From: Nitrospinaceae bacterium
Lineage (GTDB): Bacteria > Nitrospinota > Nitrospinia > Nitrospinales > Nitrospinaceae
DNA length: 59,115 nt
Direction of reading: 5' to 3'
Assembly (NCBI GenBank): GCA_029261535.1
Contig: JAJDBF010000049.1
Location: forward strand, 1-59,115
The notes beneath the pieces were generated by a model. The model searched no databases. It was not told where the DNA came from and saw nothing but the letters and a program-made list of their open reading frames with translations. Position 1 is the stretch's first letter, and each line of letters opens with the position of its first letter. Positions 25,336 to 33,988 of this stretch are shown here, piece by piece. Position numbers and translations under genes: made by a program.

Positions 25336-26037
25336 TTATTTTATTTTCATTATCTGATTCATTACAGTTTTAAACACCCAAATTTTTTCAAACTTCTCAG
25401 ACTTAATTCCTTCAATTTTCTCTCGCGGAAAATTTTGATCCTGAGAACGGTCAAAATAATCAATTGTTATCAGCAACCAATAAGAATCACATTCTTCATA
25501 CTTTTCACACTTTCCGCCTTTAATTTGAATTATTTCATCCAATCTCTCTTTTAACAACGTTGGGGTTTCGTGTACTTGGGTTACATGCCATTTTGCCTCA
25601 GCATATTCTTTCGAGCCAAGGTAAACAAAGGAGAGTTCCGGGATATGACTAAAATATTCTTTTGGAATTTCCTTAGTAAGTTTTCCGGTCAAACTATTCA
25701 CCAATTCGAACAAACTGCTTGCAAGAGGCTCTATAGACAAAATCTGACGATTGGAATCAAAACTAAAATGGTGGTAATAATTCACCCCTCCATTTCCCAA
25801 GTACATTTGTTCAGCCTTTGAAACTACCCTATCACGTAAGTCCTTCTGGCGTTGCTCACTTATTTTCCAGTGCCCCTCTTCAATGGAAAATCGAGTTAAC
25901 TCAATACCAACCTTCGAGGCCCCCTTTATAATCACATCCGGTCTATCCCTATAAATTACTTGCCCTGGTGGAATTGGGTATAGTTTCGCAAAGTCTTCAA
26001 ATAATTTTTTCTCGGCTTTTTGCTTGTTATTCAACAT
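25336..26037 (-). CDS. Hypothetical protein with possible PD-(D/E)XK-like nuclease core
   Basis: 233 residues, strongly AT-rich compared with neighbours. Residues about 32-50 read RPDVIIKGASKVGIELTRF, an Asp followed at suitable distance by GIELT, as in some PD-(D/E)XK nuclease-like proteins; the lysine position is uncertain. The rest is helix-rich and ends with DSYWLLITIDYFDRS. It might be a nuclease or a defence-associated protein, but that is weak inference. The base composition and repeat-rich borders suggest horizontal acquisition together with the 24810 gene. Confidence 0.62.
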   Translation of the reverse strand: MLNNKQKAEKKLFEDFAKLYPIPPGQVIYRDRPDVIIKGASKVGIELTRFSIEEGHWKISEQRQKDLRDRVVSKAEQMYLGNGGVNYYHHFSFDSNRQILSIEPLASSLFELVNSLTGKLTKEIPKEYFSHIPELSFVYLGSKEYAEAKWHVTQVHETPTLLKERLDEIIQIKGGKCEKYEECDSYWLLITIDYFDRSQDQNFPREKIEGIKSEKFEKIWVFKTVMNQIMKIK

Positions 26038-26135
26038 ATTCTAATTCTAAATTTTTTGAGGAGAGGGGGGGCTTATTAAAATACCCGTGTTATTGCCTGT
26101 CAAGTTGCTCGTCACCCCCACCGGAAGGTGGTTTC
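26038..26135. repeat. REP-like hairpin unit downstream of the Rieske/GltS gene
   Basis: Framework TATTAAAATACCCGTG, TTGCCTGTCAAGTTGC, then the hairpin CCACC-GGAA-GGTGG (26118-26131), five bases from the stop of the following minus-strand gene. The GGAA loop is the one GNRA variant in the window that does not begin GC. Confidence 0.8.
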
Positions 26136-27755
26136 CTATTCGCCGTCTGCGGAAGACCCGGCGAAAGGGATGCCGGAGAGTTGCGCCATTTCCTGTTTCC
26201 AGGTGGTGAGGTCGGTGCGTTGGAACTGGTTCAGGTGAGAGTGCCCGCAGGCCCGGGCGAGGACTTTCATCAACCCGACCGCGCCCTCAAAAAAGTTGGC
26301 GAGTTGTTGGGCCGATTTGCCGATATCGATCCGTTGACGCAGATGTTCTTTCTGAGTGGCAATACCGACCGGACAATTATTGGTGTGGCAGGCCCGCATG
26401 CCAATACAACCGATGGCCTGAAGTGCCGAGTTGGAAAGCGCGATGGCAGAGGCCCCCAGGGCCAGGGCTTTGACAAAATCCTCAGGCGTGCGCAGGCCGC
26501 CGGTGATGATGAGGGTGATGTCTTTTCTATTGAGTTGATCGAGGTGCCGCCGCGCCCGTGCCAGCGCGGGAATGGTGGGCACGGAAATATTATTGCGGAA
26601 CAGCAAAGGTGCCGCGCCGGTACCACCACCGCGCCCGTCGAGGATGATGTAATCAACACCGACCTCAAGTGCCGCGTCGATATCTTTTTCGATGTGTTGA
26701 GCGGATAACTTGTAACCGATCGGGATACCACCGGTGGCTTCGCGCACTTCATCAGCAAATTCGCGGATGGGGTTAATATCCGTCCAGTCTGGAAAACGCG
26801 GTGGCGAGACCGCAGGTGTTCCTTCTTCAAGTCCGCGCACTGTGGCGATTTTGCCTTTTACTTTTTCACCCGGCAGGTGGCCGCCGGTACCGGTCTTGGC
26901 ACCTTGTCCGCCTTTAAAGTGAAACGCCTGGCACCGCTTCACCTTGTCCATGGAATAACCGAATCGCGCGGAGGCCAGTTCGTAAAAATATTTTGAGTTG
27001 GCCTCCTGTTCTTCCGGAAGCATGCCACCTTCGCCGGAACAAATCCCGGTACCGGCAAGTTCAGCACCTTGCGCCAGCGCAATTTTGGCTTCCTCCGACA
27101 ACGCGCCGAAACTCATGTCGGAAACGAATAGAGGGATGTCGAGTTTCAGCGGCTTGTTCGCATTGGGTCCGATGACAATGTCTGTCGCCACCGGGTCATG
27201 ATCGAGCAGTGGCAGTTGTGCCAATTGGGCGGTGACAAGCTGGATATCGTCCCATAAAGGCAACTCCTCACGCGGCACACCCATCGCTGAAACTGGCCCG
27301 TGCTCGCCAACGGCAGACAACCCGCCGCTTGCCAGTTTCTGGATCAGGCCGACATGTGGCTCCACATCGGTGCCTTCATGGTCTGCATAGAGCCCGAGGT
27401 AGGCCTCGCGATTGAAATTCTGCGGATGCTCTTTTTCCCACTCGGCGATCTCTTCCGGGTTGACCCACACCTTGCCGTCTTCCACCCACGCGCTGAATTT
27501 AGCCAGCGTTTCGTCCGGGTCGTATTCACTGATACCGCTGTCGAAACGAAAGTCCCATTGATGGACTCCGCAAATGAGGTTGTCGCCTCGCACATGGCCG
27601 TCGGCAAGCAACGCGCCTCGGTGCAGGCATCGCCCGTACAACGCCGACACTTCTTCGCCATAACGGACAAGCACCAGATCGACGTTCTCCACCAAGGCGT
27701 AAGCCGGGGTGCGGTCTTTCAGATCATTCCAATTGGCGACAGCGGTTCGGGACAT
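26136..27755 (-). CDS. Fusion of Rieske [2Fe-2S] domain and glutamate-synthase FMN domain
   Basis: 539 residues. Residues about 8-105 form a Rieske domain, with ligands in CLHRGALLADGH and ICGVHQWDF (CxH...CxxH). The remainder is the glutamate synthase catalytic alpha/beta barrel: LFVSDMSFGALSEEAKIALAQGAELAGTGICSGEGG, GQGAKTGTGGHLPGEKV, ILDGRGGGTGAAP and the iron-sulfur cysteines CHTNNCPVGIATQ. There is no glutaminase domain, so it resembles archaeal-type GltB2-like enzymes. The Rieske part may deliver electrons in place of an NAD(P)H subunit. Whether it makes glutamate is unproven. Confidence 0.88.
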   Translation of the reverse strand: MSRTAVANWNDLKDRTPAYALVENVDLVLVRYGEEVSALYGRCLHRGALLADGHVRGDNLICGVHQWDFRFDSGISEYDPDETLAKFSAWVEDGKVWVNPEEIAEWEKEHPQNFNREAYLGLYADHEGTDVEPHVGLIQKLASGGLSAVGEHGPVSAMGVPREELPLWDDIQLVTAQLAQLPLLDHDPVATDIVIGPNANKPLKLDIPLFVSDMSFGALSEEAKIALAQGAELAGTGICSGEGGMLPEEQEANSKYFYELASARFGYSMDKVKRCQAFHFKGGQGAKTGTGGHLPGEKVKGKIATVRGLEEGTPAVSPPRFPDWTDINPIREFADEVREATGGIPIGYKLSAQHIEKDIDAALEVGVDYIILDGRGGGTGAAPLLFRNNISVPTIPALARARRHLDQLNRKDITLIITGGLRTPEDFVKALALGASAIALSNSALQAIGCIGMRACHTNNCPVGIATQKEHLRQRIDIGKSAQQLANFFEGAVGLMKVLARACGHSHLNQFQRTDLTTWKQEMAQLSGIPFAGSSADGE

Positions 27756-27797
27756 GATGATGAGTCGGTAAAATTATTTATTTATTACAAAAAAAAA

Positions 27798-28688
27798 TCA
27801 GGCTGGGCTGGCAACCGTTTCGTTTTTCAGGAGCGGGTGCCCCAGAGTTTCACGATGCTGAACGTAACCTAAAGCGCACAGGCGGGCGAGCTTGCGCACG
27901 CGACCAATATAACCGGTACGTTCGGTCACACTGATCGCACCGCGTGCGTCCAGCAAATTGAAGGCATGCGAACATTTCAGCGTGTAATCGTAGGCCGGCA
28001 ACACCAGCCCATGCTCGATCTGCGCGCGTGCTTCCTCCTCATACATAGTGAACCATTGAAACAGCTTGTCTTTATCCGCCGTTTCAAAATTGTATTTCGA
28101 AAATTGTTTTTCCGTGTCGAGGTGCACGTCACCGTAGGAAATATTGTCCGTCCATTTCAAATCGTAGACATTGTCAACATCCTGCAGGTACATGGTGATG
28201 CGCTCCAACCCATAGGTCAGTTCCACGCTGATCGGATCGAGGTCGATCGAACCGACTTGCTGAAAATAAGTGAACTGCGTGATTTCCATGCCATCGAGCC
28301 ACACCTCCCAACCCAGTCCCCACGCACCCAGTGTTGGCGATTCCCAATCGTCTTCCACAAAACGGATGTCATGCTTACGGGTGTCGATACCGAGCGCGAC
28401 CAGGCTTTGCAGATACATCTCCTGTACATCTTTAGGGGACGGCTTCATGACGACCTGATACTGATAGTAATGTTGCAAGCGATTCGGGTTCTCGCCATAG
28501 CGACCATCGGTAGGCCGACGCGATGGCTCAACATAGGCCGCAGAAAACGGTTCGGGGCCGAGCACCCGCAAGAAGGTCGCCGGGTTGAACGTCCCCGCGC
28601 CAACTTCAATATCGTAGGGTTGCTGAAGAACGCACCCGCGCGCGCCCCAATACCCATTCAATGTCTGAATCACGTCCTGGAAATTCAT
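27798..28688 (-). CDS. glyQ: Glycine-tRNA ligase alpha subunit
   Basis: 296 residues from the ATG at 28688, giving [18 protein letters not shown]; a longer frame to 28772 is repeat-derived. Class II motifs: [45 protein letters not shown] and [21 protein letters not shown]. It charges glycine with the beta subunit GlyS in an alpha2beta2 enzyme. glyS is not adjacent, unlike in most genomes. A CCACC-GCAA-GGTGG hairpin lies about 50 bases upstream. Confidence 0.96.
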   Translation of the reverse strand: MNFQDVIQTLNGYWGARGCVLQQPYDIEVGAGTFNPATFLRVLGPEPFSAAYVEPSRRPTDGRYGENPNRLQHYYQYQVVMKPSPKDVQEMYLQSLVALGIDTRKHDIRFVEDDWESPTLGAWGLGWEVWLDGMEITQFTYFQQVGSIDLDPISVELTYGLERITMYLQDVDNVYDLKWTDNISYGDVHLDTEKQFSKYNFETADKDKLFQWFTMYEEEARAQIEHGLVLPAYDYTLKCSHAFNLLDARGAISVTERTGYIGRVRKLARLCALGYVQHRETLGHPLLKNETVASPA

Positions 28689-28962
28689 AGTTCTGCGGTT
28701 GTACCAAAACCCTTCCCTAAAAGCAATCTTGAGAACCACCTTGCGGTGGGGGCTAATGGGCAAACCGTTCATGAGCTACTAAAAACTTATAGAGCGCATG
28801 GCAAAATGTTTCCTGTCGCCCGTGCGACGAACACCCACCTTGCGGTGGAGGCTTAACGAACTGCCCCTTAAATGCCTGTAAGATTTCTTGAGGGTATCAA
28901 AATGCTTTCCGTTGGCCCTCCGCATTCAAGAACGCGAATAGCGTTTCTTGAACAGGCGAGGA
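28689..28962. repeat. Repeat cluster upstream of glyQ
   Basis: Hairpins CCACC-TTGC-GGTGG at 28736-28749 and 28835-28848, a GTCGC-CCGT-GCGAC hairpin at 28815-28828, and the 28-bp palindrome TTCAAGAA...TTCTTGAA at 28925-28952. The framework words (CATGGCAAAATG, AAAATGCTTTCCGTTGGCC) are shared with other clusters. No gene is seen. Confidence 0.8.
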
Positions 28963-30231
28963 CTAATGTCTGCTGGGCATGATGAGTTTTTCGAAGTCTT
29001 CGGGCTTGAGTTTGTACTTTTCATAAAATCCTTGCAGGGCTTTCACCGTCTGGGTCAGGCCGTCGCGATTTTTCTGTTCCAGAAAAAAATTTCTGGCAAA
29101 CAAAAGATGCTGGATCGCTTTCTTCCCATCTTTCTTGAGATCATAAAGTTGACCCAGCGCAAACTGCGCTTTGGCATGGGTTGGATTGAGGCGTACCGCT
29201 TCTCTCAGCATGTTCAGGCTGTTGAGGGGGCTGAAGTCCTGGCAGTCCAACTGATAAATCCGGTACAGCACTTCGGTCAAGGCGCCCTGCACCTGCTGGT
29301 TGTCCGGTGATATTTCCAGTGCTTTTCTCAATGGCTCTTCAGCGGCGCGGACACGGTTCAACCGGACTCTTGCGACCCCCAGTTTGAACCACGCATCGGT
29401 GCTCATCTTTGGACTCATCGACAACGCGTTCTCCAGCGAAACTACGGAGTCTTCAAATTTTCCCCGTTTGAAATGAAACTCGCCGAGGTCCTGATGCACC
29501 ACTGCCGCTTTGGGGTTCACCTTTATCGCCTGGTCAAAAAATTTGAGTGCTTTTTTGATCTCTCCTTTTTTTGCGTAGGTGCGGGCCAGGTGATGGTACG
29601 CATCGACTTTCAGGTTGGGATCCAGTTCCACCGTTTTATTGAACATCTTGATCGCGTCATCGTACCTGCCCTGCTGGTACAAGGTGAGGCCCATCGCCAG
29701 GTGCGCCGGTCCGTAGCGAGGCAATAGTTTAATCGCCTCCTTGAAATGTTGTATCGCTTCCTTGTACCGCTTGAATTTTCCCGCCGAAATGGACATGTGA
29801 GTGTGCGCCTGCGCCAGTTGAAAAATCAGCCGCTGGCTTTCCGGGTTTTTTTTTCGCGCCTCCTCAAGAATTTCGATGGCTTGCTCATCCCGCCCGATGT
29901 GCATATAACATTCCGCCATGTGAAGCAGGGCCGACGGATGATCTGGCTGAGCCACCAGCACCGACTTCAGGGGTTTGAGCGCATCGCCGTAGCGCTCAAG
30001 CGTCATCCAGGTTTCTGCAAGCTTGTATTGCGTGGCTTGATCATCCGGCTTGACCTTTAAAATATCCTGAAAAACTTCCACCTGCCGCCTCAACCTATCA
30101 GCTTCTTCGGGAGTGACAGGCTCTTTGGCTGAGGCTCCGGGCGGAGTGTTGCCGGTCTTCTTCGCAGAATCTTCTTCTGTAGATTCCTCTGTTGAGGAAA
30201 CCCAATCGGTCATTTTTTTCCAGAGAGTCAT
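28963..30231 (-). CDS. Tetratricopeptide-repeat protein
   Basis: 422 residues from the ATG at 30231 (a second ATG is at 30213; the frame extends to 30354). After a charged, low-complexity first 45 residues, about nine TPR units run almost to the end, e.g. ATQYKLAETWMTLERYGDALKPLKS, AIQHFKEAIKLLPRYGPAHLAMGLTLYQQGRYDDAIKMFNKTVELDPN and LGEFHFKRGKFEDSVVSLENALSMSP. There is no signal peptide, so it is probably a cytoplasmic scaffold. The partner is unknown. It is divergent from the dioxygenase-methyltransferase gene. Confidence 0.88.
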   Translation of the reverse strand: MTLWKKMTDWVSSTEESTEEDSAKKTGNTPPGASAKEPVTPEEADRLRRQVEVFQDILKVKPDDQATQYKLAETWMTLERYGDALKPLKSVLVAQPDHPSALLHMAECYMHIGRDEQAIEILEEARKKNPESQRLIFQLAQAHTHMSISAGKFKRYKEAIQHFKEAIKLLPRYGPAHLAMGLTLYQQGRYDDAIKMFNKTVELDPNLKVDAYHHLARTYAKKGEIKKALKFFDQAIKVNPKAAVVHQDLGEFHFKRGKFEDSVVSLENALSMSPKMSTDAWFKLGVARVRLNRVRAAEEPLRKALEISPDNQQVQGALTEVLYRIYQLDCQDFSPLNSLNMLREAVRLNPTHAKAQFALGQLYDLKKDGKKAIQHLLFARNFFLEQKNRDGLTQTVKALQGFYEKYKLKPEDFEKLIMPSRH

Positions 30232-30257
30232 GCGAATCCTGTTAAACGTAAGGAAAG

Positions 30258-30286
30258 TTGTTTTAATATGACCTATATTATATAGA
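30258..30286 (+). promoter_or_regulatory. Candidate sigma70 promoter of the dioxygenase-methyltransferase gene
   Basis: TTGTTT (30258-30263), 17-base spacer, TATAGA (30281-30286), in the divergent AT-rich gap. It predicts a leader of about 38 bases before the ATG at 30331. Confidence 0.45.
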
Positions 30287-30330
30287 AGGCAATACGGCTT
30301 GCCTACGATTCTAAACAGGAAAATTTTCCT

Positions 30331-31971
30331 ATGAATGCTCCAATCAACAAACACAGCCTGCCCTTCGCCATTCAGGATTTGATCCGGGCACTTGAAGAGG
30401 AAGATGAGATCACTCCGCGTCGCGCACAGGAGTTGTTGATTCAGGCGGAGTTAAAGGAAGATGACCTCGCGCCCTGGGCAGATTTCGATCACCCTCTGCC
30501 GGACAGTTATGGCAGGAAGCTGGTCTTCGACGGCGGTTTTTTTGAAATGATGTGCATGTCCTGGAATCCCGGCGATTGTTCTGGAATCCACGATCACGGC
30601 TTCACGCAATGGGGAGCGGTGCAAATTTTCGGCCCGGCAGAGCATTCCGTGTTTCTGGTTCGTGATGGAGAAATTTCAACGCTGTCGCGTGCACCGGTCA
30701 ACCCCGGCACCGCCGTTGCGGTAGGAAACCAACTGGTGCATCAGATGGGCAACCCGTCGAGCACACAGTTCCTCACCTTTCATCTATACGGCTGTCATGG
30801 TCGCAGTCACGGCATCACCGCCGATGCCAGGATTTACGATCTGGTGAACCGGGAAATCCGGCGGACCGATGGCGGCGTGTTTTTCCTTTTGCCGGAGAAC
30901 ATGATCAAACGCCGCGAACAGGCTCCGGCACCAGACTTCCTCACCTGGTTGCGCGACATTGTCGAAATGATAAAACGCCTCGACAAAATCAGGCGATCGG
31001 GCATCAACACCCCCGGCATCGATGAACAGATTCAGGATCGGCTCGAGCAGATGACGTCGCTCGACAACTGGAACCGACTGGAAGCAGACCTTCAAGGACA
31101 AGTGGATGATAACACCGGTCACATGAACGACATGGGATACTGGCATCTTCTGCGGCAGGAATTGATCGCCGCCGCCGGGTTGCAGAAACGGCTTCTCATC
31201 GAACAGGATTCAGGCGATCCATTTTTCACCTACGCCGAGCTGTATGACGATGTCATCGGTCAACCTTGCCTGGATGAGTTTATCGCGCCTTATCTTCGCT
31301 GGGTGCTGGACAAGTATCACATCGATTTCACCACCACGCGGCTCCTGTCTATCGGTTGCGGCACCGGGCTGATAGAGGCGTTCATGGTTAAGGAGTTGGG
31401 GCTGGCAAACGACCGCCTGCTTGGCATCGACAAATCCGAGGCCATGGTGCAGGTGGCCTCGCGCCGCATCACCGCAAGGTCGGAGGATATCCTCGCGCTC
31501 GAAGGACAGGAATGGGACATCACTTATTGCGGACTCAACGTGTTCCAGTACCTGACCCCGGAGCAATGCGAACAGGCACTCAAAGTGACCGCCGACATCA
31601 CCAAACCCGGCGGTTTGTTCATCGGCGATTTCATCACGCCCGATCACCTGCGCGTCTACCCGCATGTGATCCATTCAAAAACCGGCAACGTGATTTCCCT
31701 GCGCCATCCGGATTTGGTGGAACGGGAACACTTCACCTTCCAGCGCAGTGAAATACTGAACGTGAGTCGGCAAAGCGGCAAGATGCTCATCACCAACGAA
31801 GGCCGGCACCTGCGTTTTTTACCGCCGGTGTGGCGACTGCGCCAGCAATTCGAAGCCGCGTTTCGCGGCACGGTCGATATTTACGACGCAGTTTCGCTGG
31901 AACCGCTCGGCCCGCAAGCCGACACCTGCCCCTCCACCCGCTACCTCCTCATCGCCCGCAAAGAAGGATGA
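30331..31971 (+). CDS. Cysteine-dioxygenase-like cupin fused to a SAM-dependent methyltransferase
   Basis: 546 residues. Residues about 40-165 are a type I cysteine dioxygenase cupin. The iron ligands are H87 and H89 in GIHDHGFTQWGAV and H137 in QLVHQMGNPS, with FLTFHLYG following. A helical linker (about 195-285) leads to a Rossmann methyltransferase with motif I LLSIGCGTGLIEAF (about 338-351), an acidic LLGIDKSEAMV and GLNVFQYLTPEQ. The fusion implies one substrate that is both oxidised at a thiol and methylated, or a thiol metabolite linking the two. The product is not predictable. Stands alone, divergent from the TPR gene. Confidence 0.82.
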   Translation: MNAPINKHSLPFAIQDLIRALEEEDEITPRRAQELLIQAELKEDDLAPWADFDHPLPDSYGRKLVFDGGFFEMMCMSWNPGDCSGIHDHGFTQWGAVQIFGPAEHSVFLVRDGEISTLSRAPVNPGTAVAVGNQLVHQMGNPSSTQFLTFHLYGCHGRSHGITADARIYDLVNREIRRTDGGVFFLLPENMIKRREQAPAPDFLTWLRDIVEMIKRLDKIRRSGINTPGIDEQIQDRLEQMTSLDNWNRLEADLQGQVDDNTGHMNDMGYWHLLRQELIAAAGLQKRLLIEQDSGDPFFTYAELYDDVIGQPCLDEFIAPYLRWVLDKYHIDFTTTRLLSIGCGTGLIEAFMVKELGLANDRLLGIDKSEAMVQVASRRITARSEDILALEGQEWDITYCGLNVFQYLTPEQCEQALKVTADITKPGGLFIGDFITPDHLRVYPHVIHSKTGNVISLRHPDLVEREHFTFQRSEILNVSRQSGKMLITNEGRHLRFLPPVWRLRQQFEAAFRGTVDIYDAVSLEPLGPQADTCPSTRYLLIARKEG

Positions 31972-32024
31972 GTGGAGCAACCCTGAATAATTTTCAAGTA
32001 ATTTATTAATTGCGGAAGTGTCTG

Positions 32025-33194
32025 CTAGCGGCGGTGTTGTTTCAGGACGGTGCACACGGTGTTGATGACGCGCTGGACATCGGCTTCGCTCATGCGGGGA
32101 TACAGCGGCAGGGACACGATGCGATCGGAGTAACTCGAGGCCAGCGGCAAATCATCAAGGCTGTAGTCGTGATGATTTTTAAAATACGGTTGCAGGTGCA
32201 AGGCCCGGTAATGCACGGCCATGCCAATACCGCGATCCTGCATCGCGTTTAAGAATTCATCGCGACTGATGCTGAGTGCGTCAAGGTTTAACGCCAGCAC
32301 ATAGATATGCCACGCCGGGTCGGCGTAGTGGCGGACTTCCGGGGTTTCCACTGCGTCCATCCCGGCGAAAGCTTTGCTGTACATTTCAGCATAACGCACG
32401 CGGATTTCCTGAAACCGTTCGGCTTTTTTAAGCTGATGAATCCCGAGGGCGGCGTTGAGATCGGCCATGTTGTATTTATATCCCGGTGTCTGCAATTCGT
32501 AATGCGCGAACCCTTCCTTACTGTATCGTTTCCACGCATCCTTGCTGATGCCTTGCAGGCGCAGTACCCGCGCTTCTTCTTCCATTTCCGCATCCGGCAG
32601 GGTCAACATGCCGCCTTCGCCCGTGGTGATATTTTTATTCGCGTAAAAACTGAAGGCCACCGGATGACCGTGCCCACCGATTTTTTTGCCGCGATAACCG
32701 GCACCCATGGCATGCGCCCCGTCTTCGATGATCGTCAGTTGATGCCGGTCGGCAATATCTTGCAAACGGTCGAGGTCGCAGGCGTGTCCGGCAAAATGAA
32801 CCGGCAGAAGAAAACGTGTGCGCGGCGTGATTTTTTCTTCGATTTTTTCCGGATCCAGATTCAGCGTTCCGGATTCAATGTCGACAAATACCGGCTTCAT
32901 TCCCAAATGCAATACCGGATTGACCGTCGCCGGAAACGTCATGGGGGAGGTGATGACTTCATCACCCCGCTCAAACGGCTGAGTCGCAAACGCAAGATGC
33001 AGTGCGGCGGTGCAGGAGCTGACGGCGACCGCATAGCCGCAACCAGTGTACTCACGAAAATCTTCCTCGAACCGGCGCGTTTTCGGGCCGGTGGTCAGCC
33101 AACCGGATTTCAATGTATCGACCACTTCGTTGATTTCATCGTCCTCAAACCAACTACAATGAAAAGGCAGAAAATCGGATTGAGATTCACTCAT
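32025..33194 (-). CDS. DegT/DnrJ/EryC1/StrS-family PLP aminotransferase
   Basis: 389 residues. Fold type I sugar aminotransferase: SSCTAALHLAF near the N-terminus, DEVITSPMTFPATVN, the cofactor-binding IIEDGAHAMGAGYRGKKIG and the Schiff-base lysine in SFYANKNITTGEGGML. Members aminate nucleotide-linked 4-keto or 3-keto sugars for LPS, capsule or protein glycans (ArnB, PseC and similar). Its start overlaps the stop of the exported-protein gene upstream by 8 bases, so the two are co-translated. No sugar-nucleotide dehydratase is nearby, so the exact sugar is unknown. Confidence 0.9.
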   Translation of the reverse strand: MSESQSDFLPFHCSWFEDDEINEVVDTLKSGWLTTGPKTRRFEEDFREYTGCGYAVAVSSCTAALHLAFATQPFERGDEVITSPMTFPATVNPVLHLGMKPVFVDIESGTLNLDPEKIEEKITPRTRFLLPVHFAGHACDLDRLQDIADRHQLTIIEDGAHAMGAGYRGKKIGGHGHPVAFSFYANKNITTGEGGMLTLPDAEMEEEARVLRLQGISKDAWKRYSKEGFAHYELQTPGYKYNMADLNAALGIHQLKKAERFQEIRVRYAEMYSKAFAGMDAVETPEVRHYADPAWHIYVLALNLDALSISRDEFLNAMQDRGIGMAVHYRALHLQPYFKNHHDYSLDDLPLASSYSDRIVSLPLYPRMSEADVQRVINTVCTVLKQHRR

Positions 33195-33918
33195 GATCAG
33201 CCTCTGCTGTCTTTAGTTTTTCTGGATCGAAACCGATCCATTTGATTTTGTCCAACGCTTCTATCTGTTGCGGAATAAATATTACCGGTATTTTACTGCC
33301 GCTGATCGAAACACGATGAACCATCAAGGCCACCACCCACTCGCCATCCACCTTTTCCCAGTAATCAAAATGATCCCGGGTGTGCGGCAGAACCATATCT
33401 ACCCGGAATAAATGCGATGGCAGTCGTTCGGTGACATCAAGTTTGACATCGACCCTGGCGTAGCGTCCCTCGGGGCTGATCCACACCCGGTTAAAATGAT
33501 GCTCGTCAATGTTAACCCAGGGATTTGCAATGATTCGATAGCTACGTGTTGTCGGGAAACCCAAAGCATCGCGCGGAGTGGTGACCACGTCATTCGGAGG
33601 CGGCATGATCGAAAGCCCGCCAGAACGGCGCGACTTTAATAAATCGACTGTGTCAAAACCCACCAGCCCGGCACGATTGATGAACAATTCCCGCGTGATC
33701 CGTTTTTTCAATCGGGGATGCTGAACTTGGTAAATTTCATCCCAGCGGCTGGCGGTTCTGTCTTCAAAATATTGTCTCTCAATTTTCAACAGTTCACGTG
33801 CATCGTCAATACCCGGCTGTGAACGGGCCCCCTTCGCCGACCCCGTAAAAGGGAGGGTAGCAAACCCCAGCGCAAGAACCAGCGTCAGCCATATTTTTGG
33901 AGCAGAATTTTTTCCCAT
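33187..33918 (-). CDS. Exported protein of unknown function
   Basis: 243 residues from the ATG at 33918; the frame reads on to 34413 but that part is antisense to the uvrC frame and is not protein-like. A signal peptide (APKIWLTLVLALGFATLPFTGSAKG) precedes a soluble domain with ARELLKIERQYFEDRTASRWDEIYQVQHP, RYARVDVKLDVTERLPSHLFRVDMVLPHTRDHFDYWEKVDGEWVVAL. The last segment resembles NTF2-like or SnoaL-type domains, in which a helical cap precedes curved strands ending in a W-rich motif. That is a guess. It is coupled to the DegT gene. Confidence 0.75.
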   Translation of the reverse strand: MGKNSAPKIWLTLVLALGFATLPFTGSAKGARSQPGIDDARELLKIERQYFEDRTASRWDEIYQVQHPRLKKRITRELFINRAGLVGFDTVDLLKSRRSGGLSIMPPPNDVVTTPRDALGFPTTRSYRIIANPWVNIDEHHFNRVWISPEGRYARVDVKLDVTERLPSHLFRVDMVLPHTRDHFDYWEKVDGEWVVALMVHRVSISGSKIPVIFIPQQIEALDKIKWIGFDPEKLKTAEADHE

Positions 33919-33988
33919 ATCGTCTTTCTTTTCGGAATGTTGAGGCAAAAGGTTGAGTCCGATAAGGCAACTCCTTTCTAATATAATA

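Noticed and set aside
28689..28772. N-terminal extension of glyQ
   Set aside because: The added residues are encoded by a REP-like hairpin; the GlyQ family starts at [10 protein letters not shown].
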